From the NCBI GenBank assembly GCA_036971615.1, contig JAYKKR010000003.1:1364001-1428000 (forward strand): a stretch of DNA of 64,000 nucleotides, given 5' to 3'. Numbering within the stretch: the first letter of the stretch is position 1; each line of letters starts with the position of its first letter. The notes below the pieces were generated by a model, which made no database searches, was not told where the DNA came from, and saw only the letters and a program-made list of their open reading frames with translations. This document shows, piece after piece, positions 1 through 9,715 of this stretch. The position numbers were made by a program, and so were the translations under genes. Origin of the DNA: Amyloporia xantha. Its lineage: Eukaryota > Basidiomycota > Agaricomycetes > Polyporales > Adustoporiaceae.

Positions 1-1028
1 TTGTGCCCGTGCCTGTGGCTCATCCGTCGCGTAGGTGAATGGTCAACGGCAGCCTGATTGACCTCCAAGTCAGGTTCGTCCGGTACCGTCTCTAACGGTC
101 GACGGAGCGTCCCGAATTTCAACCTTTCGAGAATCCCGCGTCGGATTGACTTGTGTCGCAAAGTATCGTAGAGCACGTCATCTCCCTCATCGGGTATGGC
201 ACCAGGAGACAAGAGTGCAGCGGTGAAACGATTGCCGGACGGTTGTCTCTCCACGCTGCTGCTCGCCGTAGCCATGGGGGATGGATCGTCCAGGAAAGGA
301 TCGTCTTCTCCAGAATAGAGCCGCTCGCTGCCACTTGGAGTATGCGAAGATCCTCGGCGTGCCTCTGCGTTCCGCAACACAGCCTGATAACCGAGTTGAG
401 AGCCGTATGGGCGGGTCGACGCTGATATCGCGCGGCCCAAGAAATCGGAATGAACCGAACGCGTGCTCGTGTGCCCAAATGAAGCCGTCTCTTGTGTCAG
501 AGCTTGCATATCTTCGGTTCCAGTTTCCGAAGGAGGCAAGTAACAAGGGCCAGGTTCAAGGGATAGCTCACGCGCGTGTCGACGTTCCAGTCGACGAGAG
601 AAACAACGGAGGATGAACCAGGTAGAAAGAGCACCTGCGATTATGCCGAGGATGGCAAAGAGCGGAGCAAGATACGCTACATTGAATGAAGAGGTGTGTG
701 CAATGCTTTTACTCGTGTTATGCGAGGAGCTAGAGTTGGCCGGAGGCAAGGCTGTTATATGGATGATGGAGGAGACTGTTGTTCCCGGTGTAGCAGAGAC
801 CGCAGGACGAATGACCGTCTGTAGAGATGTGGTCGAGCTTCCAATAGCAGTCGCAGTAACGGAGGCACCTGCGATGATGTTTGAGAAGCTAGTCGCCTGA
901 GCTGTAGAACTAGCACCCCAAGAAGGATACGGCCACCAATCGAAGCTGGATGTCGAGGTCATGGGGGATAACAAGGTTGCGACTTGTCTGACGGCATGGT
1001 GGTCATCAGCCGTGAAAGAAGCCGACAT
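1..1028 (-). CDS. Single-pass membrane protein, Ser/Thr-rich (partial, C-terminus off the window edge)
   Basis: An open frame of about 342 codons runs leftward from an ATG at 1028 and leaves the window at position 1. After a short N-terminus there is a Ser/Thr/Ala-rich segment (about residues 25-115). A hydrophobic transmembrane stretch follows (FNVAYLAPLFAILGIIAG, near 620-700), then a basic stop-transfer cluster (CFSRRLERRH), then a cytoplasmic tail rich in Ser, Arg and acidic residues. This resembles the many fungal sensor-like or mucin-like surface proteins, but no named domain is visible. No signal peptide follows the 1028 ATG, so one or more upstream exons in 1070-1510 probably supply it; I could not fix them. 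Topology is inferred from hydropathy only. Confidence 0.5.
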   Translation of the reverse strand, partial: MSASFTADDHHAVRQVATLLSPMTSTSSFDWWPYPSWGASSTAQATSFSNIIAGASVTATAIGSSTTSLQTVIRPAVSATPGTTVSSIIHITALPPANSSSSHNTSKSIAHTSSFNVAYLAPLFAILGIIAGALSTWFILRCFSRRLERRHARELSLEPGPCYLPPSETGTEDMQALTQETASFGHTSTRSVHSDFLGRAISASTRPYGSQLGYQAVLRNAEARRGSSHTPSGSERLYSGEDDPFLDDPSPMATASSSVERQPSGNRFTAALLSPGAIPDEGDDVLYDTLRHKSIRRGILERLKFGTLRRPLETVPDEPDLEVNQAAVDHSPTRRMSHRHGH

Positions 1029-1762
1029 GTCCTCAACCGACCGTTAGCCGGCAGATGTTTGGGTAAAATGGGGTCAACAGAGGCAAGAATCGTTCCGACA
1101 GCGGTAGCCAACACCACGATAGTTCTGACTTCCGCTACGCCGATGGCCAGCTCGGTAGTTTCCTGCCTTGACTTGGTGGACAAATTTCTGTACAGTAGTA
1201 TCTGAAACCGCGACTGCAGTGCGTTGAGGAGTCCTACCTGTCGATATGTTTCCAGAGCAGACAACCGCAGCCAAAGGTCTCTCATCCAATCCTTTCACAT
1301 GAGAAATAGCTGGTATATCAGGAGGGGGGATGGCTGACATTAGGACACTGACCGTCGCACGTTGCAATTGCGGTTGACATGAAGTAGGACGTAGGAATGG
1401 ACTAGAATTACCGCAAGGAATGATAACATACAGCCATTTGAGGAGGAAAACGTATTGGCAGATCTCTGATAAAGCGTGCAAGTTCGAAGTCGAAGGAGCA
1501 GAATGCATAAAAGCAAGATGCTAGGCCAGGCCTGAGGCATACACGTCCTGGTGGTTGTGGCGGAGGCAGAGATCCAATTCATATGTTTGCCGACGGATTC
1601 GGAAGCGCATCCACCCTACAGATTTCACTATTTCTACTACTATATTATCATCGGCATGACATAAAATTATCTGCGATAATTTCATGAGTACTACAGTCAC
1701 TTCTTCTGGAACGTGATGGTGTAGTGTCGAGGCGATCTTGATTTTGTTTGAAGACTCTGTGG
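1029..1762. other. Intergenic or 5' exon region of the membrane-protein gene
   Basis: The minus strand contains short open segments between 1074 and 1508, including a hydrophobic stretch near 1430-1460 that could be a signal peptide exon. Splice sites could not be chosen with confidence. Nothing else was recognised. Confidence 0.3.
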
Positions 1763-2027
1763 TCAACGTTATGTCGGAGATTTCCAGACTGGTTTGCAAT
1801 GGTTTGTAATGGCACTCAACGTCTAAGCGTTTTCGGCTCGATTGCAATTCATCACAATCACTGTGACGCCGTTGCAATGCCATTGCAATGCCATTGTAAT
1901 GACCGTGATGACTTTATAAGGCAATTGTAATGGAAATTCGTGCTCAAAATGAGTCACAATGTCACTCAATGTTATCGCAATATTTCGAGATTGCAATTGA
2001 CGCAGGAAACTTCCGACATAACGGTCG
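1763..2027. mobile_element. MITE-like element with imperfect terminal inverted repeats
   Basis: The left end (CGTTATGTCGGAGATTTCC, near 1767-1785) and the right end (GGAAACTTCCGACATAACGG, near 2005-2024) are inverted copies with only a few mismatches; imperfect pairing can be followed over about 40 bp. The roughly 265-bp interior is non-coding. It is crowded with the self-complementary word CATTGCAATG and its variants (near 1793-1805, 1845-1850, 1874-1898, 1923-1931, 1991-1998). Size, inverted ends and lack of a gene fit a miniature inverted-repeat element. A target-site duplication is not clear: TTGTTTGAA near 1744 and TTGTTTGGA near 2031 are similar but not exactly placed. Confidence 0.5.
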
Positions 2028-2250
2028 CCGTTGTTTGGATCCCTGACACCCTACTGGCAATTAGCAAGAGGGGAAAGCTTTGAATCCGATTATCAACTCT
2101 CAAATATCTCTTCCAGTTCATCCAGGTCCCTCAGACTCGAATTCTGTGGCAAGCACTTATTCAAAATTGTGGAACTAGCCGATTTCAGATTCAGAACCTT
2201 TCACAGCTCGGCGATTTCACTCGGAAATAGATTCCGCTGTGACCAAATGA

Positions 2251-4018
2251 TGGCCGACTTCATGCTGTGCGTTCACTTGTGAAACCGCCGTAGCCTTTAT
2301 CAGTGTTGACAGAAGATCCACTAGAATTGCTGCCCTGGACAAGCTTAGGTCGCATCTGCGCTTCCTGCTCACTCTCCGCTCTCTGGAAGGAAAGTATCAT
2401 TCTCTGATCCTGTTCCGCCTCTCTCCCGGGCAAGTGAAGGAGCATGAATTCCTCGAGGAAAGCCTCTCGTCGAACGGCTTTGATTACGGCCAGATATATG
2501 TCATGGAGGCCAGCTGCCCTCACCTCGGCGCCGACATGTCTCATGCCGAAATTGAAGAATGCGACACCGGTGTAGTGGCCGTTTGTCCCTGGCACAGGTA
2601 GTCGAGTCCCCCGTGTCCGCCATTTCCAGTTGACACTTATTTGCAATTGCAAACACCCTAGGTATGATTTTGACCTGAAAACTGGCGCAAGCGAGACTGG
2701 TCTCAAAGCCTGCACATATGCGGTGCAGATACGACCAGATGATGATGGTGCCGACTCCGTATGGATGGAGTCTCCTGAGGGCAGTTTAAACTGGCGCGTC
2801 GTGGAATTGCGACCTGTCTCAGAAGGTGCAGCTACTTTGTCAGTTTTTGAAGGGACTGTGCCTCTGACCGCTCGCAGAATTTGCCGATCCGCCTGTCCTG
2901 GATCTCTCACACCTTACCCTCTCATCCCATCCTGACTCCGATAGCGATGTCGCCTCTCCGGTCGAAGATGTCGTGCCCAGCGAGGGTGCTCCGACAACAC
3001 TTATGCAGTGGGCCGTACTCATCCTCAACACCGCAAATCCGACATTGAAGGTAGGCAGTCTGGAGCTTTCAATTCGCCGCCTTTGGTTATGAGGAATATT
3101 GTGATAGGTCGAGCGAACTAGACATGCAGTAAAGCTGTTTCGAACGGGTCAGTTGAAGTCCATCGGACACCGATCAGCGAATGCACCCCGGCCTCCAGAT
3201 ATTCCACCCAGAGAAGAAGCATTTATGCGTAATATTGTCGACCCAGCAAAAGTAGCAAAGAGGAAGAATAGGGCTGTCATGCTGCATGCCCTAGCGAATA
3301 TTGAACAGTGGGCGTGAGTGACTGAGTCCAACTCCAGTATGACACCGCCTTGAATCGCCGACTGGCTCACGTTGTTTATTATTCTCAGCATCGATCTTGC
3401 GTAGGCCTTTCTATGTTGAACATTCTGGAATGCATTTTCACCAGTTTGTTCGCATGCAGCTGGGACATCATGGCTCGGTATGGCCCCGACCACCCTGATT
3501 TGCCCCCTGCCTTCTTCTCCGACTTCACCAAGATGGCCCTTGACGAGTCGAAGCACTTCTCGCTGCTCACCTCCCGACTCGCCGCGCTTTCCCCCAGCAC
3601 GCCGTACGGCTCGCTGCCCGTGCATGCGTCGCTCTGGGAGTCGGCGAGCGTGACGTTCAATTCCCTGCGTGCACGGCTGGCCATCATCCACCTCGTCCAC
3701 GAGGCGCGGGGTCTGGACGTCAACCCGGGCACCATCGAGCGTTTCCGCCGCGCGGGGGACGCCGAGAGCGTGAAGGCTCTTGAGGTCATCCATCATGACG
3801 AAGTGACGCACGTTACGACGGGGCATCGCTGGTTTACGTGGATCTGCGCGAAACAGGGTGTGGATCCGGTGCAGACGTTTAGGGAGGAAGTGAAGCGATG
3901 TTGGAGAGGGGATGTCAGAGGACCTTTCAACGTCGAGGATCGAGAGAAGGCGGGCATGACTAAGGAATTTTACGAGGACCTCAGAGGTGAGATGCATACG
4001 GAGAATCGCAAAGAATGA
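2251..4018 (+). CDS. Rieske [2Fe-2S] domain fused to DUF455 (ferritin-like) protein
   Basis: Six exons: 2251-2597, 2662-2825, 2878-3050, 3108-3313, 3389-3400 and 3460-4018. The N-terminal part holds a Rieske-type cluster site: CPH in CPHLGADMSHAE, then CPWH followed by YDFDLKTG, that is CxH and CxxH for the two histidines and two cysteines of a [2Fe-2S] centre. After an acidic linker the rest is DUF455, recognised by the TANPTLKVERT start, the AIDLAWDIMARYGPDHP block and the ALDESKHF and HHDEVTHV motifs, whose Glu/His residues suit a ferritin-like di-metal site. The fusion suggests an electron-transfer module feeding a di-iron centre; that is inference, since the substrate is unknown. Exon 5 is only 12 nt. 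No in-frame ATG is seen upstream of the Rieske block, so the true start is probably in an unrecognised 5' exon and 2251 only marks the open frame. Confidence 0.8.
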
Positions 4019-4455
4019 CTACTTAGATACACGGAAACACGATGTGACGTCTTGTGCTTACATCCAGTCGCATCTATTCTATCGTCGACCGGCGTGCAAT
4101 CAGACGTAACTCCACATCCGTATTCTCGCAATCACAAATCATCCACCCGTTCAACTGAATAGATGATCACTACAAATGACACAACGGCCTTTTTTCTCAA
4201 AACTTTCGACAATGCGTTCGGTCTGAACGAGGATTCACTGGACATTCATTTCACATCATAGTACTGATAACATAGGTGCCGATTAGACAAACCATTGGAA
4301 GGCTAGAGGTACAATGAGCATGGTTACAGACGAGAATGATAGGCTACACTGTACTGTGAGCAAGCGACCGAGTTTGGATACGCATGCTAAACCTCCAAGG
4401 ACAAGAAGACAAGAAATGGTGTGACAAAGCAAGCGAAGTCTAATATAACATACAA
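4019..4455. other. Intergenic, convergent 3' ends
   Basis: Lies between the stop codon of the Rieske/DUF455 gene and the stop codon of the zinc-cluster factor. It presumably holds both 3' UTRs. No repeat or gene was seen. Confidence 0.5.
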
Positions 4456-7400
4456 TCAACCATATAGTGGCACTTCCGCACTCTGATATGAGGCGACACC
4501 TGGATCGAACCCTGTGTTCATGTTGGCGTCAGGCGATTCAGGCCATGAATATCTACGAAATGGGGTACTTCACTCAGATCCTCATACGCTGAAGGAAGCT
4601 AGGCACTTACCCTGGCATCATCATGTCCCGCCAATAAGCCGGGTTTTGTAACGCGAGCAAGGCACCCAATGATTCCTCCAATCCCTGTCCATTGGTGGAC
4701 GCGAAGTCGTACACCTCCAAAGGGCCCGTCCCGGCAGAATAAGCAGTCTCTTCTTGATACACGGGCTCTGTAGGCACGACAGTCTCCGAGAGGATGTGGG
4801 TGCCTTCCATGCCATGGCTTTCCTGGAGACTTGCTTGAGAGAACGTAGAAGAGAACGCTTGGGATGGGCTCGAAGCCGCAGTTGAACTGCCTGGGGTCGT
4901 GTATATGGTACTAGCACTAGGGGATTCTTGCGGCATCTGAGTTGGAGGAGGGTGCTGTGGGTGGAGTCGACCACTCGTGGCGACATCGCGGCGGTGTTTC
5001 GACAACAAGCCAGCGAGGAATCGGGCATGCAGCTTAGGTGTGTGACGGTCATCAATGGATATCTCGGGGGACCCCAGCGTGGTGATTAGACGTCCGATTA
5101 AGTCGAAAATCTCCGTCTCCTGTTGCTGCGTGATCAGGCTGCGGCTCTTGAATTCAGGACGCATCAACTGTTTGCGTGGCGAAGATTAGTGTCATGGGCC
5201 ATCCTAAGCCACGGAACATACCTTCAGGAGGAACGCGGATGCAAATGACGAGAAGACAAAATGGCCTAGAATACGTTAAAAGAAGTCCGGCATCGGTGAT
5301 TTGACCCAAAAACATACCGTCAGGGGAGAAGCGCATGTAACCGCTGGGACATAGCGTATTGACCATGCACAAAATTACAGATTTTGCCGCTTCCAGACAC
5401 TGCCAAAATTATTAATCGCTGCTAATAGAAATCCTGGGTAATAGCGAACTTTGTCTAGGAAGAGTTGATCCTCCGGTTGCATCCCGCGCTTATAAGCTTG
5501 TTGGAATCCAAATGAGAACATCACAAGTCTCGAGTAATTGGTGAGGCTAGCGCAGGCATGTGAGTCAGAGTGCAGAATAAGAAACCCTTTAACATACAAT
5601 GGTAACAGCGAAGCCCGGAAGGCACAACCCGCGTCTAAGTATATGCATTAATTTCACCTCGGCAGTACGTTCATAGAGGTGTACGAACCTTGTAAATCCG
5701 TCTCCTCGTTAAACCTGCGAGTCCATTCATTGAAATATCTCGTTAAGTGCTCGTCATGAGTTAATGTCACCGCTCGGAAATTAAGGCTCTACATAATTTG
5801 TTCGGTGCCTGGCGATAGGTGTTACAACATGGACCTTACCTGATTCAAACCTGTCGGCGAATTCGGGTCGGAGTAGATTTCACTGTGGAAGTGCGACATG
5901 ATGCGGAGCATTTGAGTGTAGGCACAGAGCCCGGTATCCCACTTGAATGGCGGAGTTGACAAAAAACATTTTGCAGACATGCACCGTGGCACTTACCGGA
6001 TGATTTAAAGGCGACTTTTTGTACCAGTTTTCCGAGTTCCGTATAATACTGACCATCCGTTTTAGTATGATTCACCTGAATTCCGTTCATACTTACTAGT
6101 CCTCCTTGATCGTGGATGGTTTCCCGAACTGAGTCGCCATGGACCGATCCAAATTAAAGCAGTTCAACCAAAGCCGTTCTTGGTTCAACAACTCTCGTCT
6201 CTGCCGGTCCGACTTGGGTTTGATCGTGGACACCTGGTGGAGATTAAGATCTGTCGCAATTCTTTTGGATCATTGTATAAACGTGAGAAGTACATCACAC
6301 GTTCATATCGAAACTGAGCTTACCGTATGGCCAGACCAATATATAACCAACTGCGGTCTTCTTCCCAGCGCCTCGCAGGTACGGCATACGTACTGAGCAA
6401 TAAATACGCCTGCGAGAGCTCGACTGACTTCCACCCATTCAGCAGACCGTCCGCGGCCGCACGCCTGGCGAAGTGCATGGCAATCGGGTATATCTCCGAC
6501 TTCTCCTTATAGTATCGCGAGGATATTGCGCACACTAGATAGGGAAGATGACGATGGGTGTAATCCTAGTGTTCGACATGAATGCCGACTTACCCACGGT
6601 GAACAGGAAAGGACACCGAGCAAAGGTCGATTGCACAGTATGGATCTCTCGATCAAGCAACGTTACATGCATCTGGCAGAAGTTAGTCGAAATTCCCATG
6701 ACGATACGGTGAAGCCTACATTGAGTTTCGTGTAGAAGCTAATAAAAATATCTGTCAGCTGAATAGCGAGCTCAAGAGGCGGAAGAACTGACATCTCAAA
6801 CAACTTGTCAACGTCATCAGGGGTGACCAACCCGTGTACCAAGATCTCCGGGGGACTGTGATTCTCTATCAAAGCCGCGCGAATTGACAAATCATATGCA
6901 GGACCTTTTTTTACATATCGATCAGTAGCTATCGACTAACCAATCGAGGTCAAATTACCCGGCATGAAGTACGTCTCATTTGCGACGCCCTGCGTAATCG
7001 AAGTCATACCATTGACTGGATGACGAATGTCGCCTCAGTGTCACTCACCACGTCGTCATCATCGGAACTCTCGTTACCGCCAGTGCGGCGTGGACTCTTC
7101 TTCTTGGGCTTGCTATTCTTAGGAGCAGAGAGAGCCAAATTCGCAAGCAGCCCTAAGGGCACGGTGGCATCCGGGAGAGCCTGCGGCTTCTCGTCCTCAT
7201 CTTCCAATGGACCAGCCCTATCGTTCTGTCCAACGATGCTTCCACGTTCGGTACGGTCATTAGCATCTGCACCCTCCTGCTCGCCGTCCGAATCATCGTC
7301 CTCTTCATCCTGAGCACGTGACTCCATCTTGAAAGCGTCTATTCCGCCTGACGTCCCTGCGGCCTGCACGCTTTCCTCCATTCGATCGAGCCAAGCGATA

Positions 7401-9715
7401 ACGTCCCGATTATTCTTATCTGAGGGCGAAGTCGCCATTCGATACGACGCGATGGATAGAGGAGTTGCCGTATACGGGTTGTGCAGCTGCTCAAGGGTCC
7501 CAACCGAAATGGCATAAATGCCCGGTCAATTCGGTAGCGTGTGTGTGTGTGTGGGACGCTTAACGCACCTCTCGCAGGAGCTTCTCGATGATGACATCCT
7601 TCTGACGGATCTGCGCGAGGAGATACTCTCGCTTGCTAGCGTGGGATAGTACCGGTAAGTCAGAGGGTGAATCTCCGTCAGACGAAGGGGATGAAGGGGA
7701 CATGGTGAAACGCATTAAGGAAAACAGAATGAATTGTCCAGATTGTGGGATGCGGAGGAGGCGGGCAGGCCCCTCCTCCGAGATACTTAAGCCGGGGCAC
7801 AGTGTCCCAAGATATCATTACATCGATGGCGCGCTCACAAAAGGAGCGCTGGAATGTTTCGAGCGACCACTCACTTTGGCGCATTGCGGGGTTTGCGACC
7901 CTCGACAACACATGTGTTCCCGCTGGACTTGCACCGCCTACACGTGTTTTCGCCTTTGGGGAAGTCACACTTCATCTGTGCAGCGCGTCAGGAACATTCG
8001 ATCCGGGGCCAGCGACAGCAAGCACGATGGGAGATGGAAAAGGCATGAGGGGTGTGGATCGAAGCTAAGTTATGATATACGTGCCTTGAGTTTCTTACAA
8101 TGTTTGCAGGCCCCTGGTCTAGCTCGTGGCCATTCAAGGGAAAAATTGCGGCGAGAACAGCCCCAATACGGGAGGAAAACCCGGCAGAAAAGCAGCCCGG
8201 AGGGTCATTCCACGGTGAAAGGAATCACCGGCAGCAGTCAGCGGCGTTCAGGTGACGCGCAGTGACATCGAAGAGTCGACATGCGAAGTTTTGTTGAAAA
8301 AGGAGACCAAGACATTGGAGCCATCAGTAAGCGCGAGCGCAGAAGGAGGATAAAACATACAGTCTCGTCGGATAGTTTTCATGACCCGTCATGGGTGCCA
8401 TGCTGACACTGATGTTCATGGAGCCGCCGAAGTCGTCCTCATCACTCTGGGAGTCGCTGTCACGCGCTTGTTGTCCATCGTCCGTGCGCACGCGTTTCTT
8501 GCCCTGCGTTTTCTTGCCTCCGCCGGGCTTCTCCTGAGCTCGCTTCCCGGCGTTCTGCGCCTGGTTGGGCGAGGAGCGCGAGGTCGACAAGGAATTGATC
8601 CAGGATGTGGTCAGCTGCTGTTGGCTGGGAGTGGCGGTGTGTGGCAGTGTCGGCCGCCCGTCGCCGGCACCGAGCCTGGACACAGAGGAGCTCGAGAAAT
8701 TTGTAGCCTCCGACGACGGCGTGTAGGACGATTCGGAGATAGTCACCTGGTCAGGATGCTGATACGGCGCAAAGGTGTATTCCTGATGGGGGAGAGAGTT
8801 GCTTGCGACCGGCTGAGGGTCGGGCTGATAGATATAGGGGTCGCTAGAGGTCTCCGCGTGTTGAAAACCGAACGGCTGCTGCTGCTGCTGCTGTTGCTGG
8901 TAGCCCTGATCCACTACAGCGGGGGCTGCCAGCTGGGGCGAAATGTGCTGGTGTGCCGCAGCCGAATACTGCTCGGGCGCTCTCGCTGTCGGTCGACGGC
9001 TTACCTTGGGCAGAGCGCGCTGTGGCCGATCGCCCGCGGTGTTTTGCACGAAATGCTGCTCATAAGTCGCCTGATCGTGCGACATATACTGCGGCTGGAC
9101 AAAGCTGTACTGGGTGTGCTGTTGTTGCGGCATCACGCCAGCAGATATATCCTGCATGGACGAAGCACCGTGCTGGATGTGTGAATGCTGGTGGTGCTCC
9201 TGCTGCTGCTGCGGAAACTGCAAATGGGCGACGTTACCGACATGTCCTCCTTGACCTTGACCATAGCCGGCCTCGCCGCCCTGGGTATGATAGCTCTCGA
9301 CCCACTGCTGATAGTCCGCCGACGTCTCCGGGACCGTGACCTGGTTAGGGTCGTAGAACATGGGTGGTGGCCCGAACATTTGCGTCGGCGGCTGCGCTAG
9401 GGTAGGCCCCGCAATCGTAGCGGAGTGGAGGGAGGCGGGAGGGAGGCGGGCGTTTGGAGGAGAGAAAGCCCAGGAGGAGGTCTGGTCGGCTTGAACAAAA
9501 GTCAGTTTGGCAGGAGGCTGCGGGTATATGGCAAGGAGAGGTGGTGGAGGCGAACCTGGAAGAGAGGCGGAATTCCGGAGCTTTTCACCTCCGGAAGCTG
9601 GTTGGGACTGAGTATGATTGATTGAATCAAACGCCCCTCTGTGGATCACGCGCTGAAGGTCAGGATTAGGGCTGACATTGACTGGCCCGGGACGTTGACT
9701 ATGGTTTGCCGACAT
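4456..9715 (-). CDS. Zn(II)2Cys6 fungal-specific transcription factor, 19 exons
   Basis: The model (1276 aa) has exons 9715-8361, 8118-8085, 7975-7875, 7635-7569, 7486-7049, 6989-6959, 6904-6793, 6738-6720, 6672-6594, 6534-6324, 6261-6097, 6048-5997, 5941-5840, 5788-5689, 5634-5450, 5399-5318, 5265-5222, 5167-4611 and 4552-4456. About 450 disordered Gln/Pro/Ser-rich residues (with a Q8 run) precede the zinc cluster CKHCKKLKMKC ... CRRCKSSGNTC, which has the expected C-x2-C-x6-C-x8-C-x2-C-x6-C spacing, and a basic linker KREYLLAQIRQKDVIIEKLL. The middle homology region has STFARCPFLFTVVCAISSRY and AVPARRWEEDRSWLYIGLA. The C-terminus is Ser/Thr/Gln-rich with PAYWRDMMMPG. A nuclear DNA-binding regulator; targets cannot be read from sequence. 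The start is the first ATG with a good context (GAGGCCATGTC). Exon 8 is only 19 nt, and intron 2 uses a GC donor. Confidence 0.88.

Noticed and set aside
613..900. 95-codon plus-strand frame
   Set aside because: It is the antisense of the transmembrane segment of the minus-strand membrane protein.
4490..4520. GGATCGAACC-like tRNA box B motif
   Set aside because: It lies inside the last exon of the transcription factor, and no matching A box or cloverleaf stems were found.
8381..9184. 267-codon plus-strand frame opposite the transcription factor
   Set aside because: Antisense shadow of a biased, Gln/Pro-rich exon; it has no splice structure or domain.
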